Below, piece by piece: positions 46,208 to 56,049 of a stretch of DNA of 64,000 bases. Within the stretch, counting starts at the first letter, position 1. Every line of letters begins with the position of its first letter. The DNA lies in contig CAWBUQ010000004.1 of assembly GCA_963791995.1 (NCBI GenBank), forward strand, positions 434,001 to 498,000, in the 5' to 3' direction. The notes under the pieces are model-generated. The model was not told the DNA's origin, searched no databases, and saw nothing but the letters and a program-made list of their open reading frames with translations. Source of the stretch: Bog-473 sp963791995 (lineage in GTDB: Bacteria; Actinomycetota; Acidimicrobiia; Acidimicrobiales; RAAP-2). The translations under genes were made by a program, and so were the position numbers.

Positions 46208-48351
46208 TGGTCGACGCGCAACTCGGGATCGTCGGGATCTGGCTCGCTTTCGTCGCCTGCCTGGTGGGCGCCGTGGTGACCGCGCTCGGGCTGGCGCCTG
46301 CCGACGCGAGCCCGGCCCTTCGCTGCGGACCGGAGACGGCCGGCTCTTCGCGCCCGTGATGTTGGCCGGTGCGCTGCTCGCTGCCGGAGCGATGGAACAC
46401 GCGCTGGTCACGCACGACTTCGCCCTCGTCTTCGTCGCCCAGAACAACAGCACCGTCACGCCGCTGCTGTACTCCATCACCGGCATGTGGTCGGCCTTGG
46501 CCGGTTCCATCCTGCTGTGGGGCTTCATCCTCGCCATCGTCTCCACGGTGTTCGTCTGGCGCTACCGCCGGCAGGTGGCGGACCCGGTCATCCGCTGGGC
46601 CACCCTCGTCCTCTATGTCGTCTCGGCCTTCTTCTTCGGGTTGATGGTCGGTCCGGCCAACCCGTTCACCACGGCTCCAGGCGTCGCCCAGGGGCTCGGT
46701 CCGAACTCGTTGCTCCAGGACAACCCACTCGTCGCCATCCACCCGCCCCTTCTCTACGTGGGCTTCGTCGTGTTCACCGTGCCCTTCGCCTTCGCCATCG
46801 GCATGCTGGCGACCGGCCGGGTCGGTGACCGCTGGCAGATCGAGTGCCGGCGTTGGACGTTGGTCGCCTTCACCTTCCTCTCGGTGGGGATCGTGCTCGG
46901 CGCCTGGTGGTCCTACCAGGTGCTCGGGTGGGGCGGGTTCTGGGGGTGGGACCCGGTGGAGAACGCCGCGCTCTTGCCCTGGCTCTGCGGCACGGCGTAC
47001 CTGCATTCGGTCCTCGTCCAAGAGCGGCGCGGGCTCATGCGCGTGTGGAACCTGTCGTTGTCGATCGCGACCTTCGCGCTGACGATCCTGGGGACCTTCT
47101 TGACCCGCTCGGGCGTCATCAACTCCGTGCACTCCTTCTCGGAGTCGTCGCTCGGGCCGTTGCTGATCGGGTTCTTCTTCTTGGTGGTCATCGTCGGCTT
47201 CGGGCTCATCGCCTGGCGCGGCGACCGGCTGCGCTCGCCCGGTGGGATCGACGCCCCGCTCGGGCGCGAGGGCGCGTTCCTGCTCAACAACGTCGTCTTC
47301 GTCGGGTTCGCCTTCGTGGTGCTCCTCGGGACCGTGTACCCGCTCCTCTACGAGGCGATGACCCAGCAGCAGGTGACCGTTGGCGCGCCCTTCTTCAACA
47401 CGGTCGCCATCCCCGTCGGCCTGGCGCTCCTGTTCCTCATGGCGGTGGCGCCGGTGCTGAGCTGGCGAAAAATGACCGGCGACGTCCTGTGGCACCGCCT
47501 GGCCATCCCGGTGTGGGTCGGGGTGGGGACGGTGGTGGTGTGCGTGGCCTTCGGGTTGCGCGGTTTCGCCACGCTCATCGGCTTCGGCCTCGGGGCCATG
47601 GCCGCCGCCACGGCGGCCCGGGCCCTCGTGCTCTCGGTGCGGGCCGCCCACACCCGTCACGTGGGATGGTGGCGGGGCCTGGTCGGGCGGGCCAACGGCG
47701 GCATGATCGTGCACCTCGGCGTGGTCGTGCTGGCCGTCGGCATCATCGCCGCCACCTCGTACCGCCATCAGGCCGAGCTGGCACTCCATCGGGGCGAGGT
47801 GGTGACCTACGACGGCCACCGGTTCCAATTCGAGGGCCTGCGCACGGTGTCGTCGCCGTCGCGCACGGCACAAGAGGCGGTGGTCAAGGTCGACAACGGG
47901 ACGTTCACGCCCGCCACGACCAGCTTCGGCAGCGGGCTCGCGGTCGTGGGGACGCCAGCCATCGACTCGGGCTTGACCGACGACGTCTACCTCACCTTCG
48001 ACGCCGTCGGCGGGTTGGGCAGCACGTCGGGAAACCAGGCCATCAACAACCTGCCCGATGGCTCGGTGGCCATCGGAGTCGTCATCGAGCCCCTGGTGGC
48101 CTGGCTCTGGGCCGGGGGGTTGCTGATCGGGGTGGGCGGCGCTCTGGCGCTGGTGCCCGGCACACGCCGCCGGGCCACTGATCCGGCTTCGGCGCCGGCG
48201 TCCATGGTCACCGGGGTCGAGCCGGGCGGGCCACGCGATGCCGAGCACGACCCGCCCCGGAGCACGACGGCGACCCCGCCGCGACCACGACGGCGACCCC
48301 GTCCCCGAGCCAGTCGGCGCGCTCTCGGCGCGGGGCGCCGGTCCGCTGTGA
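46207..48351 (+). CDS. ccmF: Cytochrome c-type heme lyase subunit CcmF, two frameshifts
   Basis: A large membrane protein of about 714 residues that attaches heme to apocytochrome c with CcmH. ATG 46207 begins VDAQLGIVGIWLAFVACLVG; a shift near 46316 leads to LRTGDGRLFAPVMLAGALL. The WWD-type motif WGGFWGWDPVEN and the His-bearing VAIHPPLLYVG are present. A second shift between about 48250 and 48340 places its tail in the ccmG frame. The expected stop is TGA 48349-48351, overlapping the ccmG GTG by three bases in the GTGA style of this operon. Read literally, CcmF and CcmG form one 855-codon frame, which I regard as an artefact. Confidence 0.88.
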
Positions 48352-48923
48352 GCGAGCGCCGCCGCCGGCATCCCACCCGCTGGGTCGCGGGCGCCGTGCT
48401 CGTCGTCCTCGTCGTGGTGGGCGTCGTGTTGGCCACCCGCACGCCCCAAGAGGCCACCGCAGTGTCGAGCCCGCTCCTCGGCCGCGCTGCGCCGGCCTTC
48501 GCCGGCACCGACCTCACGACCGGCGCGCCGGTCTCGCTGGCTGGGCTGCGCGGGCACTACGTCGTCGTCAACTTCTTCGCCAGCTGGTGCACTCCGTGCC
48601 AGCAGGAGGCGCCCGACCTCTCCCGTTTCCACTACGTCCAGTCCCACAGCGCCGGTGGCGCCGACATGGTGAGCATCGTCTTCCACGATTCGAACGCCAG
48701 CGCGCGCGGCTTCCTGCGTACGAACGGTGATCTGTGGCCCGCCATCGGCGATCCCGGTGGGACGATCGCCGATCACTACGGGGTGACAGGTCCTCCGACG
48801 ACCTTCGTGATCGATCCGGCGGGCCGGGTCACCGCCATGCTCCAGGGACCGGCCACGCAGCAGAACCTCGACGCGGCCCTCAAGTCCGCCCAGGCCCGGC
48901 CCGCCACCGGTTCCGATGGCTGA
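48348..48923 (+). CDS. ccmG: Thiol:disulfide oxidoreductase CcmG/TlpA-type
   Basis: A membrane-anchored thioredoxin of about 191 residues. GTG 48348 gives SERRRRHPTRWVAGAVLVVL as basic n-region and anchor helix. The active site is FFASWCTPCQQEAPDL (WCTPC) and the cis-Pro is in GVTGPPTTFVID. It reduces apocytochrome c or CcmH thiols with electrons from CcdA. Overlaps ccmH by 8 bp. Confidence 0.9.
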   Translation: MSERRRRHPTRWVAGAVLVVLVVVGVVLATRTPQEATAVSSPLLGRAAPAFAGTDLTTGAPVSLAGLRGHYVVVNFFASWCTPCQQEAPDLSRFHYVQSHSAGGADMVSIVFHDSNASARGFLRTNGDLWPAIGDPGGTIADHYGVTGPPTTFVIDPAGRVTAMLQGPATQQNLDAALKSAQARPATGSDG

Positions 48924-49398
48924 GCGTCGCTCCCGCCTGCCGCTGTGGGCCAAGGTCGCCCTGCCGCTCGTCGTTCTGGCGGTGGCGCTGATCATCGGCA
49001 GCGGCGCCTTCGACAACTCGCCCGAGACGGCGTCGCAACGCGCTGCCGCCATCGAGACCGGGGTGCGCTGTCCCTCGTGCACCGACCTCTCGGTCGCCCA
49101 ATCGAACACGTCGACGGCGATCGCCGTGCGCCATCAGATCGAGAGCATGGTCGCCGACGGGCGGTCCACCGCCGACATCGACCATGCGTTGGTCTCCGAG
49201 TACGGCCAGGCCATCCTCTTGGTGCCGCCCGACGCAGGCGGCGTGCCGGTCATCTGGGTCATCCCACTCGTGCTCGGGATCGCGGTGCTGAGCGGCGTGG
49301 GCGTCTTGTTCTGGCGCCGCAGCCGCGCCTTCGAGGCGCTGCGGGCGGGGGAGGCTCCGGCGCAGTCCGAGCCCCACGAGACGGAGCCGGTGCGATGA
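48916..49398 (+). CDS. ccmH: Cytochrome c maturation protein CcmH
   Basis: A 160-residue membrane-anchored protein with the apocytochrome-binding motif VRCPSCTDLSVAQSNT (RCxxC), a helical domain (IRHQIE-like AVRHQIESMVADGR) and a C-terminal membrane helix (PVIWVIPLVLGIAVLSGVGV). An extra N-terminal helix suggests two anchors. It presents the CXXCH peptide to CcmF. ATGA overlap with the next gene. Confidence 0.9.
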   Translation: MAERRSRLPLWAKVALPLVVLAVALIIGSGAFDNSPETASQRAAAIETGVRCPSCTDLSVAQSNTSTAIAVRHQIESMVADGRSTADIDHALVSEYGQAILLVPPDAGGVPVIWVIPLVLGIAVLSGVGVLFWRRSRAFEALRAGEAPAQSEPHETEPVR

Positions 49399-50294
49399 AG
49401 GTGGACGACCCGACCACCGTGGACCGACGCGAGTCGACGCGTGACGAGCGCTGGCATCTGGCCGACGAGCGTGACTTCCTGCGGCGCTCGCTCGACGACG
49501 CCGCCCGCGAGCACGAGGCCGGGGACCTCTCTGACGAGGACCACGCACTGCTGCTGGCGCGGGATTCGACCCGACTGGCCGAGGTCGAGGCGGAGCTGGC
49601 CGACCTCGACGCCCACGCCGCCGACACCGCCTCGCCGGGACCGGCGCCCGAGCTCGGGTCGGCCACCGCGGCCGCACCCGGACCCGGACCCGGACTCGAC
49701 GGACAGCGCACGCGCATGTCGTGGTGGCGGCGGATCGGGATCGTGGTCTCGTGCGGGTTCATCGTCCTCGGCGGCATCATCCTGGTCGCGCACTTCGTGC
49801 AGTCTCGCCAGCCCGGACAGGCTTCGTCGGGCAGCATCACGGTCTCGCAGGCCCAACAGATCGAAGAACAGCTGCAGCAGGCGCTGGCGCTCAACAACCA
49901 GGGGAACACGAAGGACGCGCTCGAGCTCTACGACAAGGTCCTCTCCGAGGACCCGTCCAACCCGGCCGCCTTGGCGTACGCCGGCTACCTGCAGTGGAAC
50001 ATCGGGTCCTCGTCGCACGTTGCGTCCCTGGTTCGCATCGGACGCTCCGAGATCGAGACCGCGGTCAAGAACTCGCCGACGTACTACCAGGGCCATCTCT
50101 TCTACGGGCTCGTGCTGGCGAACCAGGACCACAACGACGCGGCGGCGGTGGCGCAGTTCAACGACTTCCTGGCCGACGGCCCACCATCGGGCGAGCTGTC
50201 CCAGGTGGAGCCGCTGGTAGCCGGCGCCTACCAGTCGGTCGGGTTGCCCGTCCCGCCCACGTTCACCAGCAGCACCACGACCTCAACCTCGTAG
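49395..50294 (+). CDS. CcmI-like TPR protein
   Basis: A 299-residue protein with an N-terminal coiled-coil-like charged region (ERDFLRRSLDDAAREHEAGD), one membrane helix near residue 120 (IGIVVSCGFIVLGGIILVA) and C-terminal TPR-like repeats (ALALNNQGNTKDALELYDKVL, NPAALAYAGYLQW, YYQGHLFYGLVLANQ). CcmI/CycH chaperones apocytochrome to CcmFH with this design. Last gene of the operon; its end overlaps the convergent cysteine desulfurase by 12 bp. Confidence 0.8.
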   Translation: MKVDDPTTVDRRESTRDERWHLADERDFLRRSLDDAAREHEAGDLSDEDHALLLARDSTRLAEVEAELADLDAHAADTASPGPAPELGSATAAAPGPGPGLDGQRTRMSWWRRIGIVVSCGFIVLGGIILVAHFVQSRQPGQASSGSITVSQAQQIEEQLQQALALNNQGNTKDALELYDKVLSEDPSNPAALAYAGYLQWNIGSSSHVASLVRIGRSEIETAVKNSPTYYQGHLFYGLVLANQDHNDAAAVAQFNDFLADGPPSGELSQVEPLVAGAYQSVGLPVPPTFTSSTTTSTS

Positions 50295-51431
50295 CGAGCG
50301 GAGCTCGCCGACCACCAGCGAGAAGGCCTGCGCGAAGGCATGGCAGTCGGCTGCGGTCGTCGACCAGCCGACGCTGACGCGCAGCGAGTGGCTCGGGTCG
50401 ACGCCCATCGCCTCGAGGACCGGAGAAGGCTCGATGCTCTCTGACGAGCAGGCCGACCCGGAATGGACCGCGACCCCCGCCCGGTCCAGGCCGATGAGCA
50501 CGGGTTCGGCTTCGACACCGTGCACACCGAGACAGACGAGCGAGGGCAGCCGGGCCTCGGGATCCGTTGGCCCGACGAGCCCGACCCCCTCGACGGCCAG
50601 TGCGGCACGCGTGATGTCATCGATGTGCCGCCGGGCGGCGGCCGCCTCGTCGTGTACCGTGCCGCCGTCCTCTGCTGCGAGCGCGGAGGCGGCGGCACCG
50701 AACGCCAGCAGGGCCGGGATCGCCTCGAGCCCACCCCGGCGCCCACGTTCCTGCTCGCCGCCGACGAGCAACGGTTCGAAGCGGCTGCCCCGGCGGACCA
50801 CGAGTGCCCCGGCGCCGGGCACGCCGCCGAGCTTGTGCGCGCTCGATGCTGACCAGGTCCGCGTCGAGCCGACCGAGGTCCGTGTCGAGGTGGCCACAGG
50901 CCGCGGCCGCGTCGACGTGCACCGTGACGCCGGCGTCGCGACACAGGGCGACGACCTCGTGCACCGGCTGGAGGGTGCCCACTTCGTGGTTGGCCCATTG
51001 GCAATGGACCAGGGCAGGCCGCGGGAGGGTGGTCGACGCCAGGCGTTCACGCAGCGCCTCGACCTCGAGCCGACCGGTGCCGTCGACCGCGAGGTCCTCG
51101 CGGGCGGCGGCGCGGTCCGACGCATCGCGCACCGCCGAGTGCTCGACGGCGGCGCAGAGCACCGGTGCGCCGGGATGCGCGCGGGTGGCGCCCCAGACGG
51201 CGGCGTTGATCGACTCGGTGCCACCGGAGGTGAAGACGACTTGGCGCGGCGCGACGCCGAGAAAGCCCGCCACGTTGGTGCGCGCCGACTCGAGCGCGTC
51301 GCGGACCAGACGGCCTTCCTCGTGGAGTCGCCCCGGGTCAGCGGCGGGAAGGCCGCTCCACGCCGCGAGCGCGGCGAGTGCCTCGGGGCGCGGCGGGGTG
51401 GTGCTGGCGTGGTCGAGGTAGGCGCGAGCCA
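50283..51431 (-). CDS. Cysteine desulfurase, IscS/NifS type, one frameshift
   Basis: A PLP enzyme of about 382 residues that takes sulfur from cysteine for Fe-S clusters or thiolation. GTG 51431 begins ARAYLDHASTTPPRPEAL. Motifs: FTSGGTESINAAVWG, CQWANHEVGTLQP, VHVDAAAACGHLD, the PLP lysine in SAHKLGGVPGAGALVV and the sulfur-carrying Cys in SGSACSSES. A surplus G near 50848 breaks the frame just before the PLP lysine. Located next to a SufR-like regulator and Mrp. Confidence 0.9.
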   Translation of the reverse strand, partial: WLAPTSTTPAPPRRAPRHSPRSRRGAAFPPLTRGDSTRKAVWSATRSSRRAPTWRAFSASRRAKSSSPPVAPSRSTPPSGAPPARIPAHRCSAPPSSTRRCAMRRTAPPPARTSRSTAPVGSRSRRCVNAWRRPPSRGLPWSIANGPTTKWAPSSRCTRSSPCVATPASRCTSTRPRPVATSTRTSVGSTRTWSASSAHKLGGVPGAGALVVRRGSRFEPLLVGGEQERGRRGGLEAIPALLAFGAAASALAAEDGGTVHDEAAAARRHIDDITRAALAVEGVGLVGPTDPEARLPSLVCLGVHGVEAEPVLIGLDRAGVAVHSGSACSSESIEPSPVLEAMGVDPSHSLRVSVGWSTTAADCHAFAQAFSLVVGELRSLRG

Positions 51432-51439
51432 CGGGGGGC

Positions 51440-52232
51440 TCAGGCAGAGGCGGTGCAGGTGTCGTCGCCCCGCGCCCGCGACGAGAGGATGACCGGGAGC
51501 GCTTGCTCCGACGCGGTGCCGCACAGCCCGGCCAAAAGTCCCTTGACCATGCCGCGGTCGACCGCGCACAGCACGGGGTTGGTGCTGCTGGCGTCGCCGA
51601 AGGGGCACTGCTCCGCGATGACCGCGGTCGTGTCACCCCGGTCCTCGGCATGGGCGGCAAAGCCGTGCGCGGTCAGCGTCTCGGCCACGACGTGCATGGC
51701 GGCCCGCACGGTGCGCTGGCCTTCGGTCGGTGTCATGCGCGACGCCAGGGAGCGCCCGTACTCCTCGCCGACCACGGCGGCCATCTCCTCTGCCTCCGCG
51801 GGACCGAGGCGCCGCATGGCCTCGCCCAGGAGCCGCATCAACAAGTCGTCGCGGCGCTGCATCAGGCCGAGCGACAGCTCCTCTTCCACGCAGAAGTAGC
51901 GCTTGGAGGGCCGTCCGGCGGTCGCGGCGGTGCGGCCGGTCTCGACTCGGACGTACCCGCCGTCGACCAGGCGCTGGAGGTGGTGGCGAGCGACGTTTGG
52001 GTGGAGCGAGAACGTCGTCGCCACCTCACGGGCCGTGACGCCCGGGCACGGCGCGGACGTGCAAGAAGATGTCGCGCCGGGTCGGGTCGCCGAAGGCGGC
52101 GGCGACGGCGGCCACGGCGGCACTGAACCGGCTGTCGTCACCGCCCGGCGGCCGCTCGGGTTCGACCGGGCGGCCGGTGCTCCCGGTGCGCTCGGTGCGC
52201 TCGGGCTCCACGGTGATCGGAGCGGTGCTCAC
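51440..52232 (-). CDS. SufR-like Fe-S-sensing regulator, one frameshift
   Basis: About 264 residues. The N-terminal winged helix (FGDPTRRDIFLHVRA, then VTAREVATTFSLHPNVARHH and LVDGGYVRVE) is ArsR/DeoR-like; the C-terminal part holds Cys in EQCPFGDAS, NPVLCAVDRG and LAGLCGTA, with 12 and 14 residues between them, plus one near the end. SufR repressors bind a [4Fe-4S] cluster with such Cys and repress Fe-S genes. A surplus base near 52045 splits the DNA-binding domain. The desulfurase follows 8 bp downstream, so they are one transcript; a palindrome lies just upstream. Confidence 0.78.
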
Positions 52233-52236
52233 GCTG

Positions 52237-52247
52237 GGTAGTCTACC
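52237..52247. promoter_or_regulatory. Palindrome upstream of the SufR-like gene
   Basis: GGTAG-T-CTACC is a perfect 11-bp inverted repeat four bases upstream of the regulator's ATG and about 90 bp from the divergent mrp start. Position suits an autoregulatory operator that could also control mrp. It is short and untested. Confidence 0.45.
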
Positions 52248-52338
52248 GAGGGATCAGCCCCTGGAGCTGGGGCGACGCGGACCGAGCAGCCAGGGACACG
52301 GGTGGCCCGATCCAAATCGGGCCCAAGACGAGGGAACC

Positions 52339-53525
52339 ATGGCATCAGACAACGCACAGGTCAGCGCCGCGGTCGGCGCGGTCGTCGACCCGGAGCTCGG
52401 CCTGTCGCTAGGGGAGCTCGGGGTCGTCAAGACGGTGAAGTCGCGCCGCCGACGGGTCTCCATCGAAGTCGCCCTCGCCGTGGCCGCCTGGCCCGGCGCC
52501 GACGAGCTGGCGGATCGCATCCACCACGCCGCCCTCGGCGAGGCCGGCGTGGAAGAGGTGGACCTCGAGTTCGTGGTGATGGACGAGCAGGAACGGGCTG
52601 CGCTGCGCCAACGCCTGCGCGCCGGCATGCTCGGTGCGAACGCGGAGCCGGTCTCGCCTCACGACGAGCCCGATGACGGCACACGGACACGGACACGGAC
52701 ACGGGCGAGCGAGCGCCGAGCCGTTGCCCGCGTTTCTCTCCGCCGACGCCAAGACGAGGGTCATCGGGGTGTCCTCGGGCAAGGGCGGTGTCGGCAAGTC
52801 GACGGTGACGGTGAATCTCGCCGATCGCGTTGGCGCAGTCCGGCCACACGGTCGGGCTGCTCGACGCCGACGTGTACGGCTTCTCGGTGCCCAAGATGCT
52901 CGGCACCGATCACGATCCGGTGATCATCGGCGACATCGTGATCCCGACCTCGGCCCACGGCGTGCGCTGCCTGTCCATGGGCTACTTCGTGCCCGACGAC
53001 CAGCCGGTCATCTGGCGCGGGCCGATGCTGCACAAGGCGATCCAGCAATTCCTGACCGACGCCTATTGGGGCGAGCCCGACTTCATCCTCGTCGACATGC
53101 CTCCCGGGACTGGCGACGTGGCACTGACGCTGGCCGAGGTCATGCCCCGGGCCGAGATCGTGGTGGTCACGACCCCGCAGCCCGCCGCGCAGCGGGTCGC
53201 GCAACGATCGGCCTTCGCGGCCCGGCGTCTCAAGCTCTCGGTGCGCGGGGTGATCGAGAACATGAGCTGGTTCACCGGTGACGACGGGACCCGCTACGAG
53301 CTGTTCGGCGCGGGCGGCGGCGCGGTGCTGGCCGACGACCTCGGGGTCCCGTTGCTCGGGCAGGTCCCTCTGGTCAACGCCGTGCGCCTCGGCGGCGACG
53401 AGGGCCGGCCGGTGACGGCGGTGGACCCCGAGGCCGAGACGTCCCGGTCGTTCCGGGCGATCGCCGACAAACTGGCTGCGTTGGGCCCGGCGCGGGTCTA
53501 CCGGCGCGAACTCACCCTGCGCTGA
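52339..53525 (+). CDS. Mrp/ApbC-type Fe-S cluster carrier ATPase, two frameshifts
   Basis: About 395 residues. The N-terminal MIP18-like domain (AVGAVVDPELGLSLGELGVV) is joined by a linker with four His-Gly repeats to the P-loop ATPase: SSGKGGVGKST, LLDADVYGFSVPKMLG, DFILVDMPPGTGDVALTLAE and VIENMSWF. The usual CxxC near the C-terminus is not seen. Single surplus bases near 52650 and 52823 break the frame. It moves Fe-S clusters to target proteins. Divergent from the SufR-like gene. ATG 52339 follows AGGGAACC. Confidence 0.87.
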
Positions 53526-55135
53526 GGCGGGGCGCCTGCTCAGGGCTGAGTCCCCACTTCATGTTGGCCACGTCGCGGGCGTTGCCGCGGTAGACGACGG
53601 CCTGGTCGCGGCCGTGCCGCTTGGCGTCGTACATGGCGTTGTCCGCGTCGCGCAACAAGGTGGCGGGCGTGGCCTTCCCGTCGGCCGTCACGACGACGCC
53701 GACGCTCGCCGTGATCACGATGGACGTGTCGCCGATGGTCACCGGCTTGCTCAGGCCGGCCCGGATCCGCTCGGCCATCTCCACCGCGTCCTCCTCGTGG
53801 TCGACTTCGGCCAACGTGACGAATTCGTCGCCGCCGAAGCGGGCCACCACATCGACGCCGCGCGTCATCGCGATCAGGCGGGTCGCCATCTCGTTGAGCA
53901 CGAGGTCTCCGGCAGAATGGTCTGCCCGGTCGTTGACCAGCTTGAAGCGATCGAGGTCGATGAACAGCACTGCCAACGCATTGCGGCGCCGGCCGACGTG
54001 CATCAGCGCCTCTTCGAGCTTCTCCATGAACAGGTTCCGGTTGGCCAGCCCGGTGAGCCCGTCGTGGGTGGCCTGGAACGCCATCTGCTCGGCCATTTCG
54101 CAGCGCTCGATGGCCAGGCCCACCATGCCGGCGAGCTGGTCGAGCTTCCGGAGCTCCTCGCTGCCGAAGTAGGGCATGTAGGGGCTGATGCGCACTGCGA
54201 GCTCGTGGGTGGCGCCGCTGTGGGTGCGGACCGTGATGCGGTTCCGATTCGATCCTGTGCCGTCGAGGTCGTCCCAGTCGTCGAACCAGTCGTCCGATCC
54301 GCCGTCGGTGTTCCAGACGGGGTGGCGGGCCACGACCGTGCCGTCGCCGGCCAAGAGCGCGGCTTTGGACGCGCCGACGAACGCGCTCGACGTGCGGCAA
54401 GAGGTGCTCGGCCACGTCGCGTGAGTCACCGGCCGACACCAGCTCGTCGACGGCGCGGCGAAACGCGAGGTCCTCCTTGCGGCTGAGGAAGACCTGGACG
54501 AAGGAGGGGAAGACCAGCGCGACGAGGAACAGCACCCCCATGGCCACGGTCAGGGCCTGGGTGGCGAGCTGGACCGTGGGGCCCCGGAACCCGAGTGCAG
54601 CCACGACCACCTGGACTTCGAGGCCGGCCACGGCGACGGCCAGCAGGCGTACGCGGGCGGCGGCAATCGGTGGCTCGGCGCGCCCGGCCACGACGAGCCT
54701 GACGACCACGTAGGTGAAGAGGAAGGCGAAGGCAACGACGAAGGCCACGCGGTAGGCGAGGTAGTACGGCGGCGCCGCCTGACCCCCCACCGGCACGTAG
54801 TCGAGCCAGAACGTGAAGGCGATGATGGCGGCGGTGACGGCGACGGCGGCGGAGCGCACCCCGACGCTCGGACGGCGGAAGGTCGCTGCGAAGCGGAAGA
54901 GGCAATAGGGCACGAGCAACAGCAGGGCAATGAGCGCCTTGGCCACAGACGGGTGCGACGTGAGACGGGGGTCGATCTTGATGGCGAGGGACAAGCCACC
55001 GAGGATGGCGAAGGCGAGGGCGACCCACCCCGCGCCGCGGATGCGGTGACGGATCCATTGCAACGTGGTCAGCAGGGCAAGAGCGACGAACTCGACGAGC
55101 GAGACGTTGGCCAGCGCCTGCGTCCAATGCGTCAC
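53512..55135 (-). CDS. Membrane-bound diguanylate cyclase (GGDEF), one frameshift
   Basis: About 540 residues. Seven or so N-terminal membrane helices (residues 10-215), a GAF-like segment (SAFVGASKAALLAGDGTVV to LAGMVGLAIERCE) and a C-terminal GGDEF domain (DGLTGLANRNLFMEKLEEAL, FIDLDRFKLVND, RFGGDEF). RGVD upstream of FGGDEF is an RxxD inhibitory site. It makes cyclic-di-GMP in response to an unknown membrane or intracellular signal. A surplus base near 54405 splits the gene before the GAF-like part. Overlaps the convergent mrp end by 14 bp. Confidence 0.88.
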
Positions 55136-55402
55136 CGAGTGATCCTCTCTCCCGCCGCGTCGTGTCGTTCGCCAAGGGTCAAGGCGGCCGCCGCACCAGA
55201 TACGCCAGACCTGGGTCTCACCGGGTGACCTTACCTGTCGTCGGGGGATCGCGGCGGTATTTCAGAGGGAGGGTCGGGCCCGCCGGCGCGCCGGCGTCGG
55301 CGCGGGCGTGTCTTTCGCGTCGGGTCGCCCGCCGGGAGGCGCGGCGGGGGCTCGGCTCGGCGCATCGCGGTCTGGGTACGCTGGGCCGAGCGAGGAGGTG
55401 CG

Positions 55403-55756
55403 ATGGCGCAGGACTGGGCGAGGCCGGTGGTGCACTGGGAGCTCGAGGCGAAGGACCCGGCGCGCCAGCGGACGTTCTACGCCGAGCTGTTCAACTGGAC
55501 CATCGGCGAGGGCGCCATCATGGAGATCCCCGCCGGCATCGGTGGCCCCGAGCCCGGTCCGGGTGGGCACATCCGAGAGAGCGTGCGCTCGGGCGTCACG
55601 CTCTACGTGCAGGTGGCCGATCTCCGGGCGTCGCTCGACAAGGCGGTCACACTGGGTGCGACGGTCGTGGCGGAGCCCTTCGACGTGCCGGGCGGGCCCA
55701 CGCTCGCCGGCATCACCGACCCGGAGGGGAACCCGCTCATGTTGGTGCAGGCCTGA
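55403..55756 (+). CDS. VOC (glyoxalase/bleomycin-resistance-like) family protein
   Basis: A 117-residue single VOC unit pair: WARPVVHWELEAKDPARQRT then FYAELFNWTIGEG, and later SLDKAVTLGATVVAEPFD and ITDPEGNPLMLVQ. Metal-site residues His in VHWE and Glu-like positions are plausible. Members bind small molecules or metabolise glyoxals. The next gene starts one base after its stop. Confidence 0.85.
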   Translation: MAQDWARPVVHWELEAKDPARQRTFYAELFNWTIGEGAIMEIPAGIGGPEPGPGGHIRESVRSGVTLYVQVADLRASLDKAVTLGATVVAEPFDVPGGPTLAGITDPEGNPLMLVQA

Positions 55757-55757
55757 C

Positions 55758-56048
55758 GTGTCGATCGTCGAGGTCACGACACTCCGCCTGGCCGACGGGG
55801 TCTCCGACCAGTCCTTCCTGGCCCTGGACAAGCGGATCCAGACCGAGCTGGTCCCCAATCAGAAGGGTTTCTTGCGGCGGACGACGGCGCGTCACGGTGA
55901 CGACTGGTTGGTGGTGACGCTGTGGTCGGCCGCCGACGATGCCGCCGCCTTCCAGCGAGCCACCGAGGACCATCCGCTGCAGCACGAGTTCGATGCTGCG
56001 GTCGAGGCCGGGTCCCTGCACGTGACCCGGTACACGACACTCGACTGA
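55758..56048 (+). CDS. Small protein, possible dimeric alpha/beta-barrel (ABM-like)
   Basis: A 96-residue protein from GTG 55758: SIVEVTTLRLADGVSDQSFL, FLRRTTARHGDDWLVVTLWS and HVTRYTTLD. The strand-helix-strand pattern with a hydrophobic WLVVTLWS strand recalls antibiotic-biosynthesis-monooxygenase-like dimers. No catalytic residues can be named. Packed between the VOC and enoyl-CoA hydratase genes, with one base on each side. Confidence 0.65.
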   Translation: MSIVEVTTLRLADGVSDQSFLALDKRIQTELVPNQKGFLRRTTARHGDDWLVVTLWSAADDAAAFQRATEDHPLQHEFDAAVEAGSLHVTRYTTLD

Positions 56049-56049
56049 C

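Noticed and set aside
46356..48923. A natural CcmF-CcmG fusion of 855 codons
   Set aside because: A GTGA stop/start overlap typical of this operon lies one frame away at 48348-48351, and the linker is Arg/Pro-rich, so a single-base error is simpler.
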